Source: a virus
Virus record (IMG/VR): IMGVR_UViG_3300035073_000022
Coordinates: 1 to 48,445 of that record
Strand: one strand, 5' to 3'
DNA length: 48,445 bases
The translations under genes were made by a program, and so were the position numbers. Positions 5,080 to 15,100 of this stretch are shown here, in pieces. The first letter of the stretch is position 1. The number at the start of each line of letters is the position of its first letter. The notes under the pieces were generated by a model that was given only the letters and a program-made list of their open reading frames with translations, made no database searches and had not been told where the DNA came from.

Positions 5080-6969
5080 GTGGGGATGTCCACCCCGGCA
5101 CGAAGTGGTTTCAACCCGGAAGACGTATATGATGGCGTGTATGGCTCGGGGTGCTACACTGGAGAGGTGCCTGTTTCTAAGTTGGTGATTGAGAAGGAAC
5201 GTCATCAGAAGCTGTTTTTGGAGGCGGTGGCTGAGGGGAAAACGTTGGCGGAGGCTTGTCTGTTCGCTGGGGTGTCCAGGTCGGCCTATATGGCGTGGCG
5301 GCGGAATGAGGGGCAGCCGTGGCGGGATCGGGTGGAGCAGGCGAGAGCTCGGTTCGTTTCGGCAGAGCGGGTTACCGAGATCGATCGGACGATAGGTAGG
5401 AATGACAGCTTAACGTTTGCGGAGTTCCGGCTGCGCTATCTTGGTTTTAGCACGCCGTGGGTGCATGCTCGGGTGGCGAATATCCTCGAATATTCCCCGC
5501 CTGGGAGCGTCTCGATGGTGATGATCCATCCGGAGGCGGGTAAGACGACGTTGATGGCCGACTGGATCTGCAAGAAGTTGGCCCAGGATCCGAACTTCCG
5601 GATCCTCTATCTGTCCAAGGCGCAGAAGGATGCCCGCAAGCGGCTCGGGCGGATTAAACGGCGGATGACCGATCGGGATATGGGGGAAAGACTAAGGCTG
5701 TACCAGATGCATTACGGTCCGTTCTATGTGGATGGGCAGGAGAAGAACGGGAAACCGTGGGCTAGCGATTTCATCACGGTGAACAAGTCGGACCATGACG
5801 AGCAGGACTACAGCCTGGAGGCGCTCGGTTTCACCGGGCAGATTTACGGGGCGAGAGCCGATCTGATCATCATGGACGACGTCCAGACGATGGCCAACAT
5901 CAATCTTACCGACAAGATGGTGGAGCTGTACTCCCAGGATATCTCCACCCGTATCGGGACTCGTGGGCGTATTGTCATTGTGGGCACGCAGATGCCGTTC
6001 TACGAGAAGCTGATCGAGAACGGCCAGATTACCGAGGGGCAACTGGTCACCTATCCGGCGATCATGAACGACGGACCTTTAGTCGAGTACGATACCGCGA
6101 CCGGTTTCGGTTTCACGCTGGATACGCTGGCTACGATCCGGAAACGGGTGGGGGAGGATGTCTGGTGGCGGGCTTACATGATGCAGCCGCAGAAAGGTCC
6201 GGGGGCGACTTTCAGCGAGCATATGATCGATGCGGCGAAACGGCACGATCTGACTGTCCAGGGGGTGGCCGAGTACACCCGCTATACGGAAGAAAAACGG
6301 GTGGTCACCCTCGACCCGGCGTTGGGCGGTGGGAATGCGATCGTCGCCATGGGTCTGACCCTCGAGACGTTGCGGATCTACGATTGTCAGAAGGACTACC
6401 ATCTCGGACGCAACGAGGAAATCTACGAACGGCTCGAGATGTTCGTGAACCGCTACCGGCCTAGCATCGTGATCGTGGAGACCAGTGCGCTGCAGAAGGG
6501 GCTGGCCCGGTCGGATCAGCTGCTGGCGATGGCCAAGACCTACGGTTTCGAGATCAAAGAGCACAACACCGGGATTAACAAGCTCGATCCGACGCTCGGG
6601 GTGAAGGAGATGGCGGGATCTTTCTCTCGGGGCGAGGTTATGCTACCCTGGGGGGACGACCATACGGTGGCGAGGATCCAAGAGATGACCGGTCAGATGT
6701 TGGCATGGAGGCCTTACATTCCGACCCGGCTGCTCGTCCAAGATCTCGTGATGGCGTTCTGGTTCGGCTGGTTGTACTGGATGGAGAATCGGAAAGCCCA
6801 GACGGCCGATGTGGCCCAGTGGCGTTTCCGTGGGGTGCCCTATAAAACACCGGTAGGTTTGGGAGGCAAGAATGTACACGTGGACCGCAATCGTGTCCAG
6901 CGTGACTCTGCGGCGCAGTTCCGATACGGTACTCAAACGCCGTATGATCGACATTCGAGATCGCTATAA
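5080..6969 (+). CDS. Terminase large subunit with fused N-terminal helix-turn-helix
   Basis: ATP-driven DNA packaging motor and headful or site nuclease. About 629 aa. Residues about 40-75 (FLEAVAEGKTLAEACLFAGV, then SRSAYMAWRR) form a helix-turn-helix like that of small terminase subunits. The ATPase has a Walker A-like HPEAGKTT near residue 150 and Walker B IIMDD near 265. The nuclease half shows VTLDPALGG near 410 and IVIVETS near 466, with the expected acidic residues. No separate small subunit is visible, so the fusion may supply DNA recognition. The start is uncertain: GTG at 5080 or ATG at 5086 give the full N-terminus, but there is no clear ribosome-binding site. A TACACT box at 5154-5159 could allow a shorter form from GTG at 5167. 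Confidence 0.9.
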   Translation: MGMSTPARSGFNPEDVYDGVYGSGCYTGEVPVSKLVIEKERHQKLFLEAVAEGKTLAEACLFAGVSRSAYMAWRRNEGQPWRDRVEQARARFVSAERVTEIDRTIGRNDSLTFAEFRLRYLGFSTPWVHARVANILEYSPPGSVSMVMIHPEAGKTTLMADWICKKLAQDPNFRILYLSKAQKDARKRLGRIKRRMTDRDMGERLRLYQMHYGPFYVDGQEKNGKPWASDFITVNKSDHDEQDYSLEALGFTGQIYGARADLIIMDDVQTMANINLTDKMVELYSQDISTRIGTRGRIVIVGTQMPFYEKLIENGQITEGQLVTYPAIMNDGPLVEYDTATGFGFTLDTLATIRKRVGEDVWWRAYMMQPQKGPGATFSEHMIDAAKRHDLTVQGVAEYTRYTEEKRVVTLDPALGGGNAIVAMGLTLETLRIYDCQKDYHLGRNEEIYERLEMFVNRYRPSIVIVETSALQKGLARSDQLLAMAKTYGFEIKEHNTGINKLDPTLGVKEMAGSFSRGEVMLPWGDDHTVARIQEMTGQMLAWRPYIPTRLLVQDLVMAFWFGWLYWMENRKAQTADVAQWRFRGVPYKTPVGLGGKNVHVDRNRVQRDSAAQFRYGTQTPYDRHSRSL

Positions 6970-8662
6970 CGGCGATTTCATCATCCCAATCCCCGGGTTG
7001 GATGGGGAGCCGGTGTTCGGCCAGCACACCCCGCTGCTGATTGGCGATGCGATCGACAATACGGCGATGGCTGCTTCTTCGGTGCGCCCTACGATCTTCG
7101 TCCCCGCCACCGGCAACTCCCAGCGGGCCCAGCGTAGGGCGGACCATCGCAGGGAAGCGTTCCACATGATCTGGACCCACAACCGGTTGAACTTGAAGGT
7201 CCGGCGGATGTACCGTCACCTGGCCGCCTATGGGAGTGCCGCTGCCGTGGTCACTCCGTGCTTCAAAACCGAGCGGGCCAAGATTGAATGTCGCGACCCG
7301 CTGAGCGTCTATCCCGACGAGACCGGGCCGGAGGAAATCCGCAATCCGCAGAATGTAGCCTTCGTGTTCGGCCGCAGCCTCGAATGGATCACCTCCAACT
7401 GGCCTCAGGTCCGGGAGTACGTCCCCGACAATCTCCCCTCCACCGCCGTCGATGGCCTGTGGGATATTGTCGAGTGGATCGACCAGGACCATATCGTCTG
7501 GGGTCTACTCGGACCGAGGAATACCGATTTCATGAACTCCGACCAGATGACCCAGGCGACGTTCGAGATCGAGCGGATCGAGAATCGGGCGGGGATGGTC
7601 CCGGCGATCTGCCCCGGCCGGGTCACTCTCGACCGGATCGCCGGGCAGGTGGCCAACGTGGTCGGGACGGTCGATCTGATGGGCCTGCTGATGGCGCTCG
7701 ACGTGGCGGCGGTGGAGCGGGGTGTGTTCCCCGACCGCTATATTCTGGGCCGTCCCAATGAGACGCCAACGGTGATCGGGGGCCGTTGGATGGACGGACG
7801 CTCGGGGGAGGCCAACCTGGTGATGGGAGCTCAGACGATCGGAGAGCTCAACTCCAGTGCCGGGCCGCAGACTCGGTTCACCCTGTCCGACCTCGAGCGT
7901 TCGATCCGGCTCTCCAGCGGCAATCCCTCCCTGTTGTCGGGCGAGGCGAACGGCTCAATCCGATCGGGCCAGGTGGTGGCGGCGATGCAGGGCGTCGCTG
8001 CCGATCCCCGGATCCAGGAGTTGCAGGAGATCATGGAATACTGTCTGGAGGGGGTCAATGAGGCTGCGGCGCAGGTCGAGAAAGCTTACTTCCCGACAAC
8101 TACGATATATGGGTATACGGGGCAGGCTTCGGATCAGGTTATGCGACCCTATGTTCCAGGCGAGGTGTTCGAAGAGTCGACCTGTTCGGTGGTACGTTAC
8201 GGCATGCCGGGTATTGATGCGGCTCGGATGACCGTCAATGTCGCCCAGATGGTGGGAGCGGGGCTCACCTCCCGGACCACCGCAAGGACCATCCACCCGT
8301 ACATCGAGAACGCCGACCAGGAGCAGGCTCTTATCGTCTTAGAGAGGTTGGAGGATGCCGCACTCACCTCGGTGTTGCAGCAGGCGTCGGCAGGTGCCCT
8401 CCCCATGATCGACGTGGCCGAAATCATGTCGCAATACCGGGGCCAGGGCGATCTGGTCGACGCAATACGAAAAGCGCAGGAGTTGGCTCAGCAGCGTCAG
8501 GCCCAGCAGGCTCCGGCCGGTGGTCCGGAGATGCAGCCTGGGCTGTCACTCCCTGGGGCCGGGGTCGAGGCAACTCCTGCGCCGAATCAACGAGTCGGGC
8601 CTCCGACCGATTCGCAGGGGAACCTGCGGAATCTGCTATCTGCGCTGAGCGCTGGGAGGTAA
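6872..8662 (+). CDS. Portal protein
   Basis: 596 aa. It forms the dodecameric portal at the capsid vertex and docks the terminase. The start ATG at 6872 is preceded by GGGAGGCAAGA and lies inside the terminase gene (98-bp overlap). The N-terminal third has the charged, Arg-rich helical pattern of portals (RRADHRREAFHMIWTHNRLN), followed by the clip-like GLWDIVEWID/HIVWGLLG region. Later come RFTLSDLERSIRLSSGNPSLL and QELQEIMEYCLEGVNEAA. The tail is Gln/Pro-rich. The call rests on position between the terminase and the virion genes, on size and on this pattern. Confidence 0.8.
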   Translation: MYTWTAIVSSVTLRRSSDTVLKRRMIDIRDRYNGDFIIPIPGLDGEPVFGQHTPLLIGDAIDNTAMAASSVRPTIFVPATGNSQRAQRRADHRREAFHMIWTHNRLNLKVRRMYRHLAAYGSAAAVVTPCFKTERAKIECRDPLSVYPDETGPEEIRNPQNVAFVFGRSLEWITSNWPQVREYVPDNLPSTAVDGLWDIVEWIDQDHIVWGLLGPRNTDFMNSDQMTQATFEIERIENRAGMVPAICPGRVTLDRIAGQVANVVGTVDLMGLLMALDVAAVERGVFPDRYILGRPNETPTVIGGRWMDGRSGEANLVMGAQTIGELNSSAGPQTRFTLSDLERSIRLSSGNPSLLSGEANGSIRSGQVVAAMQGVAADPRIQELQEIMEYCLEGVNEAAAQVEKAYFPTTTIYGYTGQASDQVMRPYVPGEVFEESTCSVVRYGMPGIDAARMTVNVAQMVGAGLTSRTTARTIHPYIENADQEQALIVLERLEDAALTSVLQQASAGALPMIDVAEIMSQYRGQGDLVDAIRKAQELAQQRQAQQAPAGGPEMQPGLSLPGAGVEATPAPNQRVGPPTDSQGNLRNLLSALSAGR

Positions 8663-8663
8663 G

Positions 8664-9173
8664 ATGCCGAGGTCGTATCGTCCCGCCACCGGACCGGGGG
8701 TTCCTAATCCGAACCGTACCGATCTGAACAATGCGGCGATGCAGGGTGTGCCCTCCGGGGGCAACCAACCCGTCCGGGTTGCTCCTGGAGGGCCGCAAGG
8801 TTCCCGCCAGGCGTTGGAGGCGGCACAGTCGAGCGTGCCGCTGCCCGATTCCGAAGCGCAGATGGCGGGGGCGGTGCAGCAGGCGACCGGCTACAACATG
8901 CCTCCCCAGTTCGACCGGCCATCCGAGAATCCGAACGAGCCGATCACTACGGGGCTACCGTTAGGACCCGGTTCGGGGCCGGGGGTGAACGCCCAGACGT
9001 TCGATCCGATGCAGCAGCAGGATCTCCAACAGCTGGCCCGGTATCTGCCTCAACTCGAGCTGCTGGCGAGCTCCCCTCAGGCGTCGATCGAGACTCGCAA
9101 TCTAATCCGTAGGATCCGGGGCGCTCAGGCTCCGGGCCTGCGCTACGAGGACATGTTCAATGGGATGGCTTGA
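8664..9173 (+). CDS. Pro/Gln-rich virion-region protein of unknown function
   Basis: 169 aa starting MPRSYRPATGPGVPNPNR behind GGGAGGTAAG. The first 115 residues are rich in Pro, Gly, Gln and Asn and look disordered. The C-terminal part (QQQDLQQLARYLPQLELLA) is helical and leads to RNLIRRIRGAQAPG. It overlaps the start of the giant gene by 14 bases. Likely a small virion or assembly factor acting with the portal or internal protein; no family is recognised. Confidence 0.65.
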   Translation: MPRSYRPATGPGVPNPNRTDLNNAAMQGVPSGGNQPVRVAPGGPQGSRQALEAAQSSVPLPDSEAQMAGAVQQATGYNMPPQFDRPSENPNEPITTGLPLGPGSGPGVNAQTFDPMQQQDLQQLARYLPQLELLASSPQASIETRNLIRRIRGAQAPGLRYEDMFNGMA

Positions 9174-12100
9174 CGGTGCGCTAAAACGGGTGGGCCGTCT
9201 GGCCTGGCATGCTGGCCCTTCGACCATCATGACGATCGGCGGGCTCGGCAAGGATCTGATCTCCGCCCCGTTCATCGACGATGATGTGGACGGTTTCACC
9301 CATACGCTGACCGAGATCGGGTTGCGGCGCACCGCCGACGAGATGGGCAACCTGTTGGGGCCGCAGGGAGCGGCCGGTACGGCGGTCGGTGCGCTGCCCG
9401 CAGGTTTCCGGAATCCGGCTCGTTCGGTGATCCACCCGGCGCTCGATTTCCTCGATGCGGCGTACCGGGAGGGGGTGGGTGAGCCGATTTCGACGATGAT
9501 GACGGCAGCGTCGATGTCGTCGGCCTCGGCAGGCTCGTCGATGTGGGACGAGTGGAACCCAGCGAACTACGGGAAGCAGCTCGGGGTCTTCATGAACCCC
9601 CACACCTGGAATGAGGCGTACAAACTGGCCCAGCATCGTTCGCCGGGGCAGGCGGTGGCGCTCGCCATGCAGACCCACGACATCCTGAACGAGGCAGAGG
9701 TCAAGGCGGCGCAGAACACCGACGCTTACCGTTATATTTCGGGCGTTACCGATGGGGTGATCCGCTGGTATCTCGATCCGACGGTCGTGGGGATCGAGGG
9801 TGGGAAGATCGCCAGGTATGCGACCGACCTGGGCCATGTCAACCCGGCGTTCAAGTCGGTGGAGACGATCGGGGATCAGCGCCTCTGGGCCGATATGACC
9901 GAACAGCGGGCCCGGAACTTTGAGAAGCTAGCGGCGGACCACGAGCAACTCGGCTGGGCCGGTGGGCGTAATGCTGATAATATGGTGGCAGCGAAGAAGT
10001 TCAAGAACCTGGCCGCTCATCTGCGCCACGATCTGGCCAGCGCCGGATTCGGCGGCGAATCGGGGATCGCCTACCAGGTCGGCAAAACTGCGGCCGATAC
10101 TCGGCGGGCTGAGGCGATCGACATTGCGGTGGAAGGCTGGGAGGGCCGGGTTTCGGAGTTCGTGGCCTCTCAGACGTACAATGATCTCACCGATGCCGAA
10201 AAGATCGCCGCCAAGAAAGGCATGGCCCGAGATCTGAACCGGGCGTTGGGGGTGGGAAGCGTCCTGTACTCCCAGGAAGCCCTCGACGCCATGAACTTCG
10301 ACGACATCAAGAATATCGCCCAGGGTCTCGATATGTCGTTCACCGTCGAAGGTCAGCGTCTGATCGAAGACGTACTCGGTAACGATGCCGTCCCGGAGGC
10401 AATGCAGAGACTCGAGCTCGAACGCTACATCAACGATTCTCAGCCGTGGGTGAACGGGCTGCTCGACGAAGGCAAGTTCTCCGAAGAGCAGCTGCTCTAC
10501 ATGTCCCCGACCCAGTTCCTACGTACGGTCGAATGGGGTCAGGGTCTCAAGATGACCGAGACCGGTCTGCCGTTCAAGTCGTACACGTTCGAGGCAGCCG
10601 ATCGAGGTTTCTACTGGCCGGGGCAGGACGGGCTCGGCGGAGGCGCTCGGTATCCGGCCGATCTGCATTCGGAGCTGCGGGATGCTCCCGAGGCCATGGG
10701 CTATCAGGCCCACGTCAATCCTCATTGGTCGCAGATTGCTGAGATGACGGGCGATCCCGGGGCTGCCACCGACATGGGATTCGTGTGGCGTGAAAGCATG
10801 CTGGGCGAGTCCCAGAAGATCAACGTCCACGAGGGGACCGGTTCAGCTTCTATCGCCTTCAACCAGGGCGATACGCTGCCGGTAGGCGAAGGTTCTCAGC
10901 CGCTCGATTCAGCGATCTCGTTCGGACCGGCCCATCAGCCCCCCCAGCGGGTGGTCGCTCCCACCGACCGGCTCGGGATGACCAACGATACTTACACCTC
11001 TCGGAACGGGATCTCCGATCTGGCGGGGCGGCGTACCGAACCGGTGGTACCGATCTCGACTCCCGAGTTTGCCGACCGGGTGGTTGAGACGACTGGGCGG
11101 ATGAAGCGGATCTACCAGGAGATGGGGCCGGTTCCGACCGATCCGATCGAGTTTGAGCGTTATGCAGCCGATTTCGGCGACAAGATGTTCGACACGCTGT
11201 GGGAGAAGGAAAAGTTCAAGAAGATCGTCAATGACGAGCTCAACGGGGTAATGAATCCGAACTGGGATCCGGAGACGAGGGCCACCCTGGATTCATTCTC
11301 CCAGGTCTTCGATGCGCTGGTCGGCCAGGAGGGGCAGGGCGGATTCGCTGAGGATGCGGGGATGCTGTTCCGTCCCGGCCACGATGCCGGTGAGGATCTG
11401 CTCGCTGAGATCTTGACCTACATGTCCGAGCCGACCGCCTTCCGCCAGTTCAAGGGCAGGTATTCCGGTCAGATGGTCGGTGGCGAAGGTAAGTGGTTCC
11501 CGAGAATCACCCATTCGGAGTTCATCGACAAGAACTTTGATGTCCATGTCACGCCGATCACTCCGGGACGGGTCAAGGACTCGATGGCGAAGTTGACGGT
11601 GCCGTTCCACCCGACCGACGACTTCGAGAATACGATCAAGATCGCAGATCCCCATTGGGCGGAGTTGCATGGAGATCTGCCGCTGGTCGATCCGCCCTTG
11701 ATCCGGCTTTACGACCCCAATCGAGCTCGGATCCCGATCAAATCGCAGACCTCGATCGACAAGTTCTTCAACTCGTCGATGCGGTACATGGGTCTGCAGA
11801 GCCGGGGCTGGAACAAGGTCAACACGTGGATCCAGGGGCAACTGTTCCCGAAGTACGCTCTCGACGGGGCCGATATCCCGCAACTCTACAAGTCGGTCAA
11901 TGTGGACGGGACGATTCCTCGTCGGGCGCAGCAGGCCGAATCCACTCTGACCGACTCACAGATCCGGGCTCGCATGGCCCGGATGGAGCGACTCAAGAGC
12001 GGCGAGTTCCTCCAGTCGGCTATCCCGACCCCATCGGAACTCCCGTCTCCCCAGCGGATTTCCGATATGTCGCTGGTCCAGGCGTCGTGGACGATGCCCG

Positions 12101-15100
12101 ACGAACTTTACCACGTATCACTCGACCGGGCCGGTGACGAACTCCGGGGCTACGTCCAGGCGGAACTGCCCCACAATGCCTTAATCGAACGACCGATCAT
12201 CTCCGACCCCAATATCGTCAATCGGGCGCACAAGCCGCAGATCCGGTTGACCTCGTCTTCCTCCCAGGCCCATGCTAACGAGGCGTGGGCGAAGGAGGCG
12301 TCCCGGCTGCTAGAGATCACCAACCGTGATCCAGCGATGCTTCCGCAGGCCTTCGCGCAACACCTCTACAAAGAATACGCCAACGACATATACTTGATGC
12401 AGGAGCGGGGGGAGATCGGCCCCGACCGGGTAAACGAGCTGTTGGAACTGGCCGACGATTGGCTGGCCGGGGCGTCCACCGAGGGCAGCTATGCGATGCG
12501 AATGGGCAAACTCCTGGATCAATATGGGGGTCTATGGTCTACCGCCCACGGTTACGCCGGTCGTAAGTTGATGTCGTTCTCCGGTCGTTCCAACATGTGG
12601 CTGATGGACCATCTCCGAGCCGAGAACGTCACTCTTCACAAGTTCGTGGCCGAGGATCTGCTCCAGACCGGCGCTGGGATCGGTAATCCCCAGCAGTTGG
12701 ACCAGTTCAACCATTACGGCGACCTGGCGTTGACCGGGCGTCGGCCGACCCCCTCGGGGGAGACGGCTGGTTTCGCCTTCAACGAGCAGGGCTACGAGGA
12801 TGTGGCGTCGATGATCCGGTACGACGCCGAGCAGAACGTTAACGACATGACGTTCAACGATGCGTTCGAGATCCTCAAGGATCCCGAAGGGCCGGTCGGA
12901 GCCTCCGGGATCCAGGCGGAGGATTACTACCTCGGATTGAGGAACGACGCCAAAAAGGCCATCCTCGATCGGATGATCGACGAAGAGGTCGATATCTACA
13001 AGCTGACCCACGATGGTAAAGGACCCCGTAATGTCGATCTGTGGCGGCTGAACAAGCGCAAAGACATCATGGACAGCGGGCGGCTCGACGAGATCACCAT
13101 CAGCGAGGCTTACGACGTCCTGGAGGGCTCCGGCGATCGGGATCTGCTCGACGAACTGTGGCATCATGCGTCGGTAGCCGAAGAGCGGCGGCTCCGGGCC
13201 GACCCCGACGTGGTGATGGGCCGGGAATATCAGAATATCATGTTCAACCGGAACTACCGGCCCTATGGGGATAATGGGCGTCCGCCCATCTCTGATGCCG
13301 ACCGGAACCGGGTAGCCGCACAGATCCGTAACCGTCTGTTCCCGAACCACGAGCAGGGTGATGCGATCTCGTACGCTCTGGCTCATGCCGAAACCCCACA
13401 GGAGCGGACGCTGGCGATGCGGGTGATGATGGGCGATCTCAACGCCCTCACCGATTACGGTTTCATAAAGAACTCGATCTTGGGCGAGATCCTGCGGAAC
13501 CAGTTCCGCAATCTGTCGGCCAATGCGTCCGATGCGGAGCGGGCTCGCAATGAGTTCCCGACCGCTGCGCAGACTCTCGGAGTCCTCTACGACGGGCGGG
13601 GTCGAGAGCTGAACGGTCTGATCGATCAGACCATTAACGAGATACGGGCTCGGGATAACGTGGAAGCAGCGTTCGCCTCGGTCCGTAAGCCTCCCGAGCT
13701 GACCCTCCGGTCGGGTGCCCGGGTGGCGATCACCCACTCGGACCTGTACCAGCAGTCAACCTTCACTAAGCCGATCCGGGTGTTCTCACAGATGAGCAAC
13801 CATCGGATCGTCGATCTTGCCGGAATCGATGCCGACATCCAGTTCGACCGGTGGCTCCGAGACTCCGACTCGTCCTGGTTCGGGCATGAAGTTCCCTACA
13901 TCACGCCCGAGGAACGAGATGTGTTGCGCGGCCGGTTCATGGGGGCCAGCCCGGAGCAGCGGTTCTCGATCGCCCAGGAAGTCGAAGACACGATCGTGCG
14001 TCGGATGGCCGAGAAGAACGGGATGGACCTGTCGAACGCCGACGACGCCCAGCAGTTCTCTGAAATCCGCCGGTGGGCTCGAGCTCAACACCAGCAGGTG
14101 ACCCACTTGACCAACCGCCGCCAGTACGACGGAGACGAGGTCAACACATTCGTCAAGAAAAATGCTGACATGTCGGGTATGGACCTATTGCGGATCGAGG
14201 GCGACGACGCCGTCACCATCCTACCGATCTGGGCTCGGACCCAGACCGCCCAGTTCTACGCCTTCCCCGACCTGGCGGCGCTGGACCAGGCGTTCGGGAA
14301 GGTAGCGGAATGGCGGCGGCGGTTCCCCGGGGTCGATGCGGCCTATCGGGTCCCGAAGCAGCTGCTCCAGAACGTGATGTCGGTCTGGCGGGTGGCCACC
14401 CTACTCCGTCCCGGCTGGACCGCCCGGGTGCTGTTCGACGAGCAACTCCGGATCATGGCGAAGGTCGGCGTGATGGCCGAGTTCTCCGGGCTCCGTCAAG
14501 GCATGCGAGGCCTGACCCCCTACATGCTGGAACGCCTGAAAGTCACGTCCCGGCAGATGGACCTGATGGCCGAACGAACCCTCATGCGGGACATCGAGGG
14601 GATGCAGGAACCGGCGGTCATCGCTGGTGGCCAAGTCTCCTATTACGAACAGGCGACCGACTACTTCCAGCGGATGTCGGACCGGCTTGCCAACACTCAG
14701 GAACAGGCAGCCCGCCAGTCCCAGGAGGTCCAAGACCTGGCCCGGATCGCCCGAGATTCCGGATCGAAGCAGGACCGGATCCGCTGGATGGAAGCCCGGG
14801 ATCGGAAAGCACGATTCCCCGCCCGGATTAAGGAAGCGGAAGGCCGGATGGAGACCGCTCGGGCTCGGATGGAGGCGGCAGAACGGGAACAGGCGTCCCG
14901 ACCGGTCGAACAGACCGCCGCTGACATGACCGACGTGGCTCCGGCTCCGTTGACCGCACCAGTCGCCCGTCCGATGGCAATCGGTGGGGTGGCCGGGGCG
15001 GCGGTGGGTGGCGTGGTCGCCGGTCCACTGGGTGCGGCTGCCGGTGCGTCGTTGGGTGCGGGTCTTCTTTCTGCGCTCGCCCGGGTCGAGGATAAGGGGT

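Noticed and set aside
6638-7492. 284-codon minus-strand open frame over terminase and portal
   Set aside because: Antisense to two strongly supported genes and no recognisable motif.
12532-13737. 401-codon minus-strand open frame
   Set aside because: It is a shadow of the giant virion gene, caused by GC-rich codon bias; no minus-strand start signal is seen.
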